NCBI GenBank assembly: GCA_964502885.1
Contig: CAZCXU010000004.1
Location: forward strand, 5,455-69,454
From: XYB1-FULL-44-23 sp964502885
GTDB lineage: Bacteria > Patescibacteriota > Microgenomatia > CAZETR01 > Amesbacteraceae
Length of the DNA: 64,000 bases
Reading direction: 5' to 3'
How positions within the stretch are numbered: position 1 is the stretch's first letter; each line of letters begins with the position of its first letter. The notes beneath the pieces were generated by a model. That model saw nothing but the letters and a program-made list of their open reading frames with translations, had not been told where the DNA came from and ran no database searches. Position numbers and translations under genes: made by a program. Below are positions 19,474 through 28,670 of this stretch, in pieces.

Positions 19474-21116
19474 GCTTTAGGGCGGAGTGAAATAAAAGCC
19501 AATAGGGCAACTGCAACTAATGAAATGGTCGATAGGATGTTTCCTGCGGTGCGAATAGGGGTATTGAGAAATGTGGCCTCGATTGTATGAGTCCCCGATT
19601 TTACGTCTAGCTGCATTCTCCCCAGCAACTTATCGCGGGCAGGATCAATATTTACCGGATGCCCATCAAGCTTTACCTGCCAACCAGGGAAGTAAAAAGT
19701 CTGAAGTTCAATAATGGCTTCAGCAGAGGTAATATCTACAAGGTATTTCTGCTGCCAACTGTTTTTTATCAAACGCCTATAGGTTCCCTCTCCGGAAATA
19801 ATTCCCACATCTCCACCGGCAGGATCAGCCGGGGGGAGAGGCGCCCATTTGGGCAGGTAATCAAAAATGCTTCCGGTCACCTGCCAGCGCCAGGAATCAC
19901 CGGAAAATTTCTTGGCGTCAGTCATATCCGGATACCATGCGCGCGGCCGAAAATAATTTGCATTGAGAATCAAGCAGACTACCGTAAGGACCAAAAGCCA
20001 AAATTTTGAGCGGGGAAGCAGGGTAATACCACTGGCCAGTAGTGAGGAAAAAAATACCGCCAAAGTGAGAAACCTCCAGGGGAACTGAAGAATCTGAAGT
20101 TGAGGCACTGCTTGCCAAATAAAAGTGGCCTTGGAGTGCGAGAGAAACAATGCTATTAAAGTGAATCCTGCCAGCAGCAGAAATAAACTAATGTGACGAC
20201 GTAGCGATGGAATAAGTCCTGCCGCCAAAAACAGCAATAAGGGAACGAGCCACTGTAGATACCCAAGCGCAAAACTCATGGTGTCTCCCGGACCCAAAAC
20301 GGACTCGCCGTATCCCCAGTTGATACGGAAGAAAATTTGCGATATGTCAAGAAAATGGGCCAGAAAATTGAAGTAACCAATAGTAAGAGTCTCGATGTGA
20401 ACAAATTGCTGCTCAAAGATAACCGGGAGCGTAAAGAATGCGGCTAAACCAAATCCCAGACATCCGGAAGCTACCAGCGCGGGTAACGCAGTGAAGTTTC
20501 TAGTCTTTGTTAACCAATAAAGCGTCCAGACGATAGCCAGCGGAGCAAAAATCATAAGCATGGGATTGTGTGACAGCATAAGACCGGCAATGGAAAGGCT
20601 AGACAATAGAATCCACTTCGGGCGCGGGTGGTGCACCAGCTCAAACAGACTTAACAGAATGGCTGGGTAAAACGCCATTGCCCAAAACTCGTTAATAGCT
20701 CCACGAACGTAAAAGTCCACGGAGTGGTAAGGGGCATAAGAATAAAGAAGGGCTGCGGCTATGCCCGGCTTTCGACCAAACAGACGACGGGCGAGAAAAT
20801 ACATAAAGACAGCGGTAAGAATAAATCCGGTGACTCCCACTGCTTTGACGATGTCTATAAACTGCATATTGAAAATACGAAAAACCTGTCCGATAAGGTA
20901 TGGCAGTGGCGGATAAAAGTTGAACAAGGGGTATCCAAATCCGTAACCCAATACTGGTGTCCACCGACAGGGTATTTGCCGATCCACAAAACATTGATCC
21001 ATCTGCATCTGTCTGACGGCTTGCAAATCGTCGTGCATGGTAAAGTACCCCGGCTGTAATAGCCAGGCAAATGCAGGAAGCACCAGCACAAGAATAATTA
21101 ATAGATCTTTTTTCAT
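19452..21116 (-). CDS. Membrane protein of the 6-pyruvoyl-tetrahydropterin synthase-related (PTPS_related) family, GT-C-like
   Basis: A 554-residue protein with an N-terminal helix, first loop GYFTMHDDLQAVRQMQ, then FPLFNFYPPLPYL and YSYAPYHSVDFYVRGAINEFW, the hallmark region of the PTPS_related family, which despite its name is a multi-pass membrane family and not a pterin enzyme. The C-terminal extracytoplasmic domain has FYFPGWQVKLDG, matching the same module in the YfhO-like gene at 1305 and in the gene at 28671. A glycan-modifying role is inferred from fold and context. Confidence 0.8.
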   Translation of the reverse strand: MKKDLLIILVLVLPAFAWLLQPGYFTMHDDLQAVRQMQMDQCFVDRQIPCRWTPVLGYGFGYPLFNFYPPLPYLIGQVFRIFNMQFIDIVKAVGVTGFILTAVFMYFLARRLFGRKPGIAAALLYSYAPYHSVDFYVRGAINEFWAMAFYPAILLSLFELVHHPRPKWILLSSLSIAGLMLSHNPMLMIFAPLAIVWTLYWLTKTRNFTALPALVASGCLGFGLAAFFTLPVIFEQQFVHIETLTIGYFNFLAHFLDISQIFFRINWGYGESVLGPGDTMSFALGYLQWLVPLLLFLAAGLIPSLRRHISLFLLLAGFTLIALFLSHSKATFIWQAVPQLQILQFPWRFLTLAVFFSSLLASGITLLPRSKFWLLVLTVVCLILNANYFRPRAWYPDMTDAKKFSGDSWRWQVTGSIFDYLPKWAPLPPADPAGGDVGIISGEGTYRRLIKNSWQQKYLVDITSAEAIIELQTFYFPGWQVKLDGHPVNIDPARDKLLGRMQLDVKSGTHTIEATFLNTPIRTAGNILSTISLVAVALLAFISLRPKAWMPKSP

Positions 21117-22657
21117 CGTGATGCGGGAACTGCGGGGGTGGGAGATAAGACCCGGGCCACTATCAGTGAGTCATGCGTCCCATCCGGACGAGCACTTTTA
21201 GGATAGATTCCCAATACTTGTAACGGTAGTTTGTCCGGCGAAACCAGCATCCGACTGGAATTGGCCACGAAGAACACCTGATTGTCACCCAAAGAGTTGG
21301 TAAGACTGGCGCTGATTGCGGATATATTTTGCCCCACACCGATCACTCTGACACCGGGAAGGTCGTTGAGATACATTTGCAGTGCACTGAACGGAGTGCC
21401 GAAAAATCCCTCTGAACCAACCAAGACTGGTCCAGATTTAGCAGCTTCGCGAATTAATTGACTAGCCTCAAATATCCCATGCCCCGCGGTCCATTCCTCC
21501 AAATACCCAGACCTTTCAATGCGCGGAAGCGGTGCTGCTGAGGGAGAAGTGAGGAGTAAGTAGTCAAAGCCCAGGTTTGTAACCCCCAAGACAGCAATCA
21601 GAGACAGACTTAAGATCAGTTTTTTTGACTGGCCAGTTAAATGCCAGATTGCGTGTGAAACCAGAATGATAGAAAACGGAACAGTGAACAATAAGTAGCG
21701 GGCGGTGAAAGTACGGGCGATAAATCCTTGTGCAATGATGGGGACAATCCAAAGGGTAAACAAAAATAACCGCTGGCGCCAATGCGAAGATTGGCGATCA
21801 GCAACCAGACCCAACACTCCGAGAAGCACACCAAGCGGAGTAATCAGACGTAGATAAAAGTCGATTGCGTCACGCATATGAGGCATCAACGGATCAAGCG
21901 GATGCTTCAGTACTTCCAATAATGGGTAAACGTAATCCTGATTTCGCAGAGAAATCATGTGAAACTCAGGCCCCAACCGCAATACACTGTACATTGCGAA
22001 ACCAATTATCCATGGCGTCAGAATAAGAGCGGGAGCGTAGAGACGTCGCCAACCGCTTAACGATTTCCAATTTATAAAAACTAACCCAAGCGGTAAAAAT
22101 GCATAACCAAACATAGCCGGAGATTTGGTGAGCCATGCAAACCCCAAAGCGAAACCTGAAAGCATCGCTAAATCAAACCTCAGGTGTTTGAGAGCCAGCA
22201 GTGCAAATACGTATGCGTAAACAAGAAACATTACCAGCATGGAATCTGCCAGCGCCAGTCTTTCAAAAAAGACGGCATAAGGCAGTGTGGACCAAATAAA
22301 TGATGTAGTAATGGCCAGATACAGATTTCCAAACAGTACGTATGCCAGAATGCCGATGCCTGCGATTGTGGCCAGTCCGCACAAAGCTGACAAAGTACGC
22401 CCGGCAATCAGTGGGTCAGAAATTGTCTTGAGGAAAGGAATTGTCGCCCACATAAAAAGCGGCTGTTTCCCATCCGAGAGTGGCAAGAAACGCAAAGTGG
22501 CTTCTGAACGCATAACCTGGGACCAACGAACATAGATTGATTCATCAGCAAATACAGGTAACATTGTAGGGTTTGATAAACGCAACAGCGCCCCGAGAGA
22601 TAGGATGATTAAGCTAAGAAATATTGGCAGACGATATTTTCGGATAACCCTAAGCAT
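21113..22657 (-). CDS. GT39/PMT-like glycosyltransferase (GT-C)
   Basis: A 514-residue protein. The first loop VFADESIYVRWSQ has the Asp-Glu pair of GT39 enzymes, followed by GKQPLFMWATIP and FFERLALADSMLV, both conserved in ArnT/PMT-like proteins. About eleven membrane segments precede a soluble C-terminus. I chose the ATG at 22657, which begins 7 nt after the upstream GT2 stop; an ATG at 22684 would overlap it by 20 bp. Its stop overlaps the next start as ATGA. It probably uses the polyprenyl-phosphate sugar made by the GT2 just upstream. Confidence 0.82.
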   Translation of the reverse strand: MLRVIRKYRLPIFLSLIILSLGALLRLSNPTMLPVFADESIYVRWSQVMRSEATLRFLPLSDGKQPLFMWATIPFLKTISDPLIAGRTLSALCGLATIAGIGILAYVLFGNLYLAITTSFIWSTLPYAVFFERLALADSMLVMFLVYAYVFALLALKHLRFDLAMLSGFALGFAWLTKSPAMFGYAFLPLGLVFINWKSLSGWRRLYAPALILTPWIIGFAMYSVLRLGPEFHMISLRNQDYVYPLLEVLKHPLDPLMPHMRDAIDFYLRLITPLGVLLGVLGLVADRQSSHWRQRLFLFTLWIVPIIAQGFIARTFTARYLLFTVPFSIILVSHAIWHLTGQSKKLILSLSLIAVLGVTNLGFDYLLLTSPSAAPLPRIERSGYLEEWTAGHGIFEASQLIREAAKSGPVLVGSEGFFGTPFSALQMYLNDLPGVRVIGVGQNISAISASLTNSLGDNQVFFVANSSRMLVSPDKLPLQVLGIYPKSARPDGTHDSLIVARVLSPTPAVPASR

Positions 22658-22664
22658 GGAATTA

Positions 22665-23417
22665 TTAGACCGGATAGGCGCCACTTAAAGAGCGCCAGCG
22701 GACCATAAGCAGTTCCTTTACACCACCAAGAGTGTCGCGGATGAACGAAACACGTTTGGTATCCTGGTGCGTCCAAAGAACGGGCACTTCGGCAATTTTG
22801 AAGTTTAACTTACGACCTAGATAAAGAAGTTCCACATCAAATCCAGGGTTCACGGCGGGGCCAGATATCACAGTGGGCGGATGAACTTTATTCATGATAG
22901 CGAATATCCGATTGGCAGCGCTCCGTGTAAAAGCTTTGAACCCACACTGAGTGTCTTTGTAAGGTAAACGTAAGACCAGAGTGCGAAAGATTACCATACC
23001 CAGGGCCATAATCTGGCGAAAGAAGGGAGCGCCTTTTCTGCCAGTACGAGAGCCGATTACAATGTCTGACCCTGTGGAAAAATACGGTAAAAGTTTTTCG
23101 ACTTCGGAAATCGGAGTGGCCTGATCCATATCTGAGAAGAGCACGATATCGCCATGACTCTGTAGAGCACCGGCAATAATTGTCGCCCCTTTACCCTGGT
23201 GGGGATTGTCAATTACAGATACTTGAGGGTGTTTTTTGGCGAATCCGCTAACCAACTTGAGGGTGTCATCACTCGAGCCGTCATTCACCACTACCACTTC
23301 CCAGGTGTACTTCTGTCTTGAAAGATAGTTGTAGACAGTCTCGAGTCCGCCACGATGAAAGTTGGCACTTTCGTTGTAGACCGGGATGACAACTGACAGG
23401 TGTGGTTTATTGGTCAT
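22665..23417 (-). CDS. Dolichyl-phosphate beta-glucosyltransferase-like GT2 (ALG5 type)
   Basis: A 250-residue GT2 protein with SVVIPVYNES, VVVNDGSSDDT, LFSDMDQATP (DxD region) and IGSRTGRKGAP, the sequence pattern of ALG5/DPG_synthase enzymes that move glucose or another hexose from a nucleotide sugar to polyprenyl phosphate. It is a good candidate supplier of the lipid-phosphate-sugar donor used by the surrounding GT-C proteins. I chose the ATG at 23417, 4 nt after the upstream stop; no membrane helix is evident in this version. Confidence 0.86.
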   Translation of the reverse strand: MTNKPHLSVVIPVYNESANFHRGGLETVYNYLSRQKYTWEVVVVNDGSSDDTLKLVSGFAKKHPQVSVIDNPHQGKGATIIAGALQSHGDIVLFSDMDQATPISEVEKLLPYFSTGSDIVIGSRTGRKGAPFFRQIMALGMVIFRTLVLRLPYKDTQCGFKAFTRSAANRIFAIMNKVHPPTVISGPAVNPGFDVELLYLGRKLNFKIAEVPVLWTHQDTKRVSFIRDTLGGVKELLMVRWRSLSGAYPV

Positions 23418-23421
23418 TTGC

Positions 23422-24906
23422 TTAGTTGGTGAACCCGAACATGGGATCAGTAACATTGGCGTTGCTACCTTGGCAGCTGGCCCTGATCTCTTCAGGTGTG
23501 TATTTATTATAATCCGGATATATCAGGCCAAGGCTACCAAATGTGGCATCAACGCGATCTACCCGACTTAAAGGAAATACGATTGAGTATACCGGACTTT
23601 GAGAAGAAGGGCGATTGACATGGAGATTCTTCAAGTAAAAGAAATAACGATACCCAAAATCATACCCTGGATCAGTAATATAAGAGACGGCAACGCAAGG
23701 AAAACTGTGGGCTGCTGAGTCTGAGGCAATGGCCTGTACTAAGGCCTTTTTTTGAATATAACCGTTATTTGAATACGTAGCTGTCAGCTGAGAGTGTAGA
23801 TTGAAGTATGCAAATAGAGCCAGGGCGCAGATTATAAAAAAGCGAGTAACAGCGTGGTGCTGTAGCATGGCAGCAACTATGTACGAAGTGGAAAATATCC
23901 AAACGATATTAAGGCCATTGAGATAATATTCGGACAGATTGATGGGGTGGAAAGAAAAGAATAGCCAGTAGAGGACGAGCCAAGGGGCAAATATGAGTAA
24001 GAATCCCCTATTTTTTGGGTTTTTTGCGGCCAAGAAGGTGAAAGCCAGGGAGAGGATAACAGGAAAATACGACGTGTACTTGTCAGGCATATCTGGCAAT
24101 AGAATACGAGAGGCGTTTTTTGACAAGTATGCAGCGGTATGTCCCAACCTCGAAAACAGATCTGTAGAAACAGCTGAGGGAGCACCGATTTGCGAAAGCG
24201 CTGAAAACAAGGCGCGAACCTGCTGAAAATTGTGACGAAACTCAAAAACTAACAATGGCAGACTGAGGACTAAACCGAGGAAAAATGATTTTAAGTAATC
24301 CAACGGTTTTATGGGCAATTTTTTAACAAGAATGACCAGAATTACCACCCCGGCCAACAATCCAAGTGCCAGATTGAGGTGCCACACCAAAGCAAAGAGC
24401 GCTGCCAATGGAAGCAAGGAGTTGACACGCCCTTGCTCAAGCTGCCTTGTCCAATAGAGGAACCAAACTGTCCAGAGAAGCACCGGAGTAGTTGGGACGA
24501 CTTCGCGGTCGGTTGCAGACAAATTGTACGATAAGGCGTGCAGAAGTGCTCCAATCAATCCAGTCTTTTGTCCACTCATGCGGCTAAAGGTCCAATACAC
24601 GCTAAACGTGGTTAAGACACCAACCAGCCACGAGAAACCCAACGAACCAATGGGGTCCATGCCGGTCAGGAAATAGAAAGGAATAAGAGCATAGTAAAAA
24701 AGCGGGCCGATAAATATTCCAGGAGAGCTAGTGAGCTGACCTATTAACCGGGGATGGTGGTTTACTACAATATCTTTGACCATCCATGACGCCAGATCAG
24801 AGTCGTGGGCATAGATAAAGCGATCCGCGAAACGAAAACTTCGCGAAAACAAACTCAGGGCCAGTATTAAGAATACAAGAATGGCGAGTTTATTGATTTG
24901 CTTCAT
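23422..24906 (-). CDS. GT39-like glycosyltransferase (GT-C), tandem paralogue
   Basis: A 494-residue multi-pass protein, first loop YAHDSDLASWMV, then RLIGQLTSSPGIFIGPLFYY and IPFYFLTGMDP. It is one of three adjacent paralogues (with 24890 and 26380). The C-terminal soluble region (DPGYDFGYRYFFYLKN) is closest to that of 26380-27873. In the first loop the usual D-x2-RD is D-S-D-L-A, lacking the Arg. Function is inferred as transfer from polyprenyl-phosphate sugar to an envelope acceptor. Confidence 0.78.
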   Translation of the reverse strand: MKQINKLAILVFLILALSLFSRSFRFADRFIYAHDSDLASWMVKDIVVNHHPRLIGQLTSSPGIFIGPLFYYALIPFYFLTGMDPIGSLGFSWLVGVLTTFSVYWTFSRMSGQKTGLIGALLHALSYNLSATDREVVPTTPVLLWTVWFLYWTRQLEQGRVNSLLPLAALFALVWHLNLALGLLAGVVILVILVKKLPIKPLDYLKSFFLGLVLSLPLLVFEFRHNFQQVRALFSALSQIGAPSAVSTDLFSRLGHTAAYLSKNASRILLPDMPDKYTSYFPVILSLAFTFLAAKNPKNRGFLLIFAPWLVLYWLFFSFHPINLSEYYLNGLNIVWIFSTSYIVAAMLQHHAVTRFFIICALALFAYFNLHSQLTATYSNNGYIQKKALVQAIASDSAAHSFPCVAVSYITDPGYDFGYRYFFYLKNLHVNRPSSQSPVYSIVFPLSRVDRVDATFGSLGLIYPDYNKYTPEEIRASCQGSNANVTDPMFGFTN

Positions 24907-26383
24907 ATCTGGTGCGTTTTTCTACAGTAACCCCACCGAATCGGACAGGGTTTCCTGGAGCAGCGTAAGTATTTTGGCGGTTCATCCAAGTCTGCAAACG
25001 ATCAGGGTATGGAGGATCCGCCTCATATATAAGGTAAAGCGTAGGGACACGAGAAGTCTGGGGAAGTACCTGGTATTTGGTCGAGCCACGCCAAAGTAAT
25101 AAATAGTCATAGGAATGCGGAATCACAGGCGGGACATAGACATCGACATTGAAAACTCCTGAGGGACCGGCGTCCTTATAAATCCAATCAACGGCTGCCA
25201 AAGAATTTCCCAGAACAATGTTAGTTTCTCCATTGAGACCGGCGGAAAGATAATTACGCTGATGAGATAAATTGGTAACTACAAACACAACGATTATCAA
25301 GCCAACGACCCCTTTAGCAAAAGGCAAACGAACGGAGGCAAAAGAACTAAGCACGATGGCAACCATGAGCGCAAAGAGCGAGTATATTCCTGTGAAGTAG
25401 TAGTCCCACACATAGCCGTTATTTCCATGGTAGAAGAGAAGGAAAGTTAACGGCGTAAGGCACCATACTGATAAAACCAGAAATTGTCGAGTGAAAAGCC
25501 GGCGGGTAATAAGCCCCACTACGAGCATAACTACAATCAGTGTAAACATTGATATTGCTATTGAATGATCGAGAAATAGCTTTTGTGAAAAAGCGCCAAA
25601 ATAAAAGTTCAACCTGGAAACTACAAACTCGGAAAATTTGGGGGCAAAGCTTTTGTCCGTAACCAAGAATTTTTTAAATGCCAACAACAAGATATTGTCG
25701 TGGCGGAGATTGAACCACAACTGTGGCAGCAATGTGAGTGAAAATGCGAATAACAAATGAATAAAATTGGCTATGTTGCCTTTGATAGAGATGCGCGTCA
25801 ATATGAATATGAGTAATGTTGCCGGGATGAAAAAAACGGCTGACGCAGCTTCAAGCTGAAGACTCAGGCCAGCAAAAAGGCCAAAAACAAGCCAGAAGAA
25901 TGGTTTTTTTGATCCAAAAACAATTTTTAGAAGCAGATAAACGCAGACTGCGGAAAAGAAGGGTAGCGGAGTTGGGTTTGAAAGCCAGCGATGGGCTTGA
26001 GTCAACGGCAGAGAAAGAGAAACAAATAATGCCCCTAATAAACCAGCAGTATCTGAAAAGTAATCCTTACCGATTTTAAATATAAAGTAGATTCCTGCAA
26101 CATTTAACAGTGCTAAAAATACTGCCGGAAATACCGGGTTCCCGTTTCCAATAAGATAGAAGGGGGCAATTAGATAATAGAAGAACGGACCGAGAAAAAT
26201 TCCTTCAATACCGGTGGTGGGACCGATCAAAAAAAATCGGTGAGAATGCCAGAGATCCCAAATAACACGAGCATCACGTCCCTGATCAAAATAAAAGCCC
26301 ATAAGAGCATCGACACGGTAGACGCGTAAAAATAAGGCAGCCGCCAGGATAAAAGCTAATATCAATAATCTCTTTGATTTCAT
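24890..26383 (-). CDS. GT39-like glycosyltransferase (GT-C), tandem paralogue
   Basis: A 497-residue multi-pass protein with first loop YFDQGRDARVIWDLW, then FLIGPTTGIEGIFLGPFFYY and IAPFYLIG. Its C-terminal region (LLLWRGSTKYQVLP, then LIYEADPP) pairs with that of 3973-5457. The tight chain with its neighbours (17-bp overlap downstream, ATGA upstream) suggests duplication in place followed by divergence. Acceptor unknown. Confidence 0.8.
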   Translation of the reverse strand: MKSKRLLILAFILAAALFLRVYRVDALMGFYFDQGRDARVIWDLWHSHRFFLIGPTTGIEGIFLGPFFYYLIAPFYLIGNGNPVFPAVFLALLNVAGIYFIFKIGKDYFSDTAGLLGALFVSLSLPLTQAHRWLSNPTPLPFFSAVCVYLLLKIVFGSKKPFFWLVFGLFAGLSLQLEAASAVFFIPATLLIFILTRISIKGNIANFIHLLFAFSLTLLPQLWFNLRHDNILLLAFKKFLVTDKSFAPKFSEFVVSRLNFYFGAFSQKLFLDHSIAISMFTLIVVMLVVGLITRRLFTRQFLVLSVWCLTPLTFLLFYHGNNGYVWDYYFTGIYSLFALMVAIVLSSFASVRLPFAKGVVGLIIVVFVVTNLSHQRNYLSAGLNGETNIVLGNSLAAVDWIYKDAGPSGVFNVDVYVPPVIPHSYDYLLLWRGSTKYQVLPQTSRVPTLYLIYEADPPYPDRLQTWMNRQNTYAAPGNPVRFGGVTVEKRTRYEANQ

Positions 26384-27873
26384 GTGCCGCTGGGATTATG
26401 AATTAAACGGTAGATAGTGATGTGGGGAGAATAGTCCCACTCTTTGTCAATTTTAGCCCAACCAAAGGAAGCGATTTCCCACAAGGGGTTGTTAATGGGT
26501 TGACAAGCATCATTTACATTTGATTTTTCACACACCACGTACAAGGTGTCAGTAATATCCTCATGAATCGTGCGGTAAGAACTTTTTTGTTTTTGGAAGA
26601 AATAACGATATCCGGCATCGTAATTATTTTTTGAAATCAATGCAAAATTGAAGGGGCGCCCTTGAGAGTCGACTCCAATTGTGGAGGATATCTTTCGAGT
26701 TGTCGCCAGCTGAGAATTTGGCGCAAAACGAAGTGGTGAATTGGCCATGAGAATTAAGCTGAGTAAAGAAATACCTGATAAACCCAGTAATTTACGCAAA
26801 CGGCTCCCTGAAAATGACCAGTCAAGTAATGGAACTAAAGCCAGAAACACTGCCGGGTACAGAAAGCCGTAATAGTGAGAATATATATGCTGCTTATACA
26901 GACCGAGTCCGATCAGTCCAAATGCCAACCAGACTCCCAATATTGCAAGATATCTATTTCCGCGACGAAAAGCTGGACTAAAAAGAGCAAATACAAATGG
27001 CGACAGCATTAGCAGTGCTGCCAGCGTAGACTGAAGTTTATCTTTCAGGGAAAACAAATCCCCAACGATATTGCGCCATAATGGCCACAGTTCGGGAATA
27101 GCTTTGTATATCTTGAAATTAACTGTGGTCTCCCTTACGGACAGGAAAGTATTTAAACTACCCAGGTTTGTCCATCCGTGTCGCATATCAAAAATAACCA
27201 GCGGAGACATGAGAACGGAAAATAAAATTAAACTGAGGAGACTATATTTTTTCCAACCCGGTACCTGGTTGCCGGCAAGTAGCCAAAAAATTCCAACCAC
27301 GGGCACCAGCAATAGACCCAGGTAATGAGAGTTGAGAACGAGAGCGAGGGAAACTGATACCGGAAGCAGCCACACAGCTTGGCGAAAACGGAAATACTGA
27401 TAAATACCAAAAACCGCCAACAAGGCGAAAAAGGGCATGACATTGGGATTCCAAGACGAACGGGAATAGACAATTACGGTCGGTGAAATGGCGTACAAGA
27501 ATGCAACAATCAAAGGGGTGATCCGATCTCTGGACCAGCCCCTGGCTAAATACCAGAGTAAACCCACAGTAGCAACACCTAGACCGGCGACGAAGGCTGA
27601 GGGACCAACAGGAGAGAGACCGAATAAGAGATACGCAGGTGAAATTAAATAGTAATAAAGCGGGCCTAAATACATGCTGCCTACCGAGGTACCCGGACCT
27701 ATCAGGGGAATGTGTCTTGCTGTTGCTATACCGTCAAGTACCAATGCGTCCCGGCCCTCGTCGCCCAAAAAAGTCATGTAATCACTGATACGATAAAACC
27801 TAAAAAAAGCTGCGAGAAGCAGTATCAAAATCAAAAAAATTTTTTCGATTCGAACTATCGGAGCTTGAACCAT
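26380..27873 (-). CDS. GT39-like glycosyltransferase (GT-C), tandem paralogue
   Basis: A 497-residue protein with first loop LGDEGRDALVLDG, then LIGPGTSVGSMYLGPLYYY and a YSRSSWNPNVMPF second loop, all expected of this GT39-like group. The C-terminal soluble part contains NYDAGYRYFF, shared with 23422-24906. It overlaps the upstream DPM1-like gene by 19 bp, a natural partner because that enzyme would make its lipid-linked donor. Confidence 0.8.
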   Translation of the reverse strand: MVQAPIVRIEKIFLILILLLAAFFRFYRISDYMTFLGDEGRDALVLDGIATARHIPLIGPGTSVGSMYLGPLYYYLISPAYLLFGLSPVGPSAFVAGLGVATVGLLWYLARGWSRDRITPLIVAFLYAISPTVIVYSRSSWNPNVMPFFALLAVFGIYQYFRFRQAVWLLPVSVSLALVLNSHYLGLLLVPVVGIFWLLAGNQVPGWKKYSLLSLILFSVLMSPLVIFDMRHGWTNLGSLNTFLSVRETTVNFKIYKAIPELWPLWRNIVGDLFSLKDKLQSTLAALLMLSPFVFALFSPAFRRGNRYLAILGVWLAFGLIGLGLYKQHIYSHYYGFLYPAVFLALVPLLDWSFSGSRLRKLLGLSGISLLSLILMANSPLRFAPNSQLATTRKISSTIGVDSQGRPFNFALISKNNYDAGYRYFFQKQKSSYRTIHEDITDTLYVVCEKSNVNDACQPINNPLWEIASFGWAKIDKEWDYSPHITIYRLIHNPSGT

Positions 27874-28556
27874 AGTCGGAACAGGTCGACGAAGCTTTTA
27901 ATGATGACATTTAGATCTGCCCCAGTCCCCTTGCCCAACACACGCGGATAGTGATGAACGCCAATCTCTATGATTTTGAAACCAGCCTTTTTTGACTTTA
28001 TAAGAAACTCGCTACTAATAAAAGCCCCCCGTTCGGATTCCAAAGCGGGGATGGAGTCCACTATTTTTTTGGAAATCAACTTGAATCCACAATCAATGTC
28101 ACGAACATTTAGACCAAAGAGCAGGTAGACAACCACCTGCCAGGCAAAACTGTTGAATTTGCGATAAAAGGGGACCTGCCTCTTTAAGTAATAGCCAATA
28201 ACCATGTCAGCTTGACTGCTTTTTTGTGCGGAAAAAAAATTGGAAATTTCCGCGAAATCAAATTGGCCGTCAGCGTCCGTAAAGGCTATCCACGAGTATT
28301 TGCTGTTATATAAGCCGGTTTTTAATGCTGCTCCATATCCGCGGTTCTTGGGGTGGTGAATGGCCTTAATGCGTGGATCGGATTTGGCCAAACTATCTAT
28401 AACCTTGCCGGTATCATCTTTGGAGCCGTCATTGATAAGGATTATTTCCCAAACTTTGAATTTCTGAGAAAGAATTTTTCGTGCCCGGGCGACTGTCGCT
28501 TTTATATTTTTTTCTTCGTTATAACAGGGGAAAAACACAGAGAGAGGCGGATACAT
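27855..28556 (-). CDS. Dolichyl-phosphate mannose synthase-like GT2 (DPM1 type); first gene of the leftward operon
   Basis: A 233-residue GT2 enzyme with SVFFPCYNEEKN, LINDGSKDDT, RGYGAALKTG and FTDADGQFD, close to DPM1/polyprenyl-phosphate hexose transferases; RDIDCGFKL is another conserved mark. No GtrA or C-terminal membrane domain is present. It starts the long leftward unit 28556 to 16144 and has a clear extended -10 with 6-nt spacing to the ATG, so it is probably translated from a leaderless mRNA. Confidence 0.86.
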   Translation of the reverse strand: MYPPLSVFFPCYNEEKNIKATVARARKILSQKFKVWEIILINDGSKDDTGKVIDSLAKSDPRIKAIHHPKNRGYGAALKTGLYNSKYSWIAFTDADGQFDFAEISNFFSAQKSSQADMVIGYYLKRQVPFYRKFNSFAWQVVVYLLFGLNVRDIDCGFKLISKKIVDSIPALESERGAFISSEFLIKSKKAGFKIIEIGVHHYPRVLGKGTGADLNVIIKSFVDLFRLWFKLR

Positions 28557-28562
28557 GCCCCA

Positions 28563-28571
28563 ATCATATCA
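28563..28571 (-). promoter_or_regulatory. Extended -10 promoter (TGaTATGAT) for the GT2 gene at 28556, leaderless
   Basis: Minus-strand TG-a-TATGAT with exactly 6 nt to the ATG at 28556; no Shine-Dalgarno sequence. Same geometry as the promoters at 10285, 32626 and 48741. Confidence 0.62.
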
Positions 28572-28610
28572 AAAACTGAGTTTTTGTCAGAGCTTTCTTA
28601 TAAATTTGCG

Positions 28611-28616
28611 TATAAT
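28611..28616 (+). promoter_or_regulatory. -10 hexamer TATAAT upstream of a 14-codon ORF and the gene at 28671
   Basis: Perfect TATAAT, 8 nt before the ATG of a short ORF at 28625 and 54 nt before the ATG at 28671. No convincing -35 at 17 nt; TTGTCA at 28584 is 21 nt away. Confidence 0.5.
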
Positions 28617-28624
28617 TCCTACAA

Positions 28625-28669
28625 ATGCTATTTCAAAATATGGGTGGTCTTTGGCAGTTTTCAAAATAA
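28625..28669 (+). CDS. Possible 14-codon leader peptide
   Basis: The ATG at 28625 opens a 14-residue frame (MLFQNMGGLWQFSK) that ends with TAA at 28667-28669, one base before the ATG of the membrane-protein gene. It starts 8 nt after a perfect TATAAT, the spacing at which other genes here begin translation. It could be a leader peptide that couples ribosomes to the next start, or chance. Nothing in its sequence suggests an attenuator. Confidence 0.3.
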   Translation: MLFQNMGGLWQFSK

Positions 28670-28670
28670 T

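Noticed and set aside
28353..28670. In-frame upstream extension of the PTPS-related gene to an ATG at 28353
   Set aside because: The extra 106 codons are antisense to the well-supported GT2 gene at 27855-28556 and have no membrane or family features; the hydrophobic start is at 28671.
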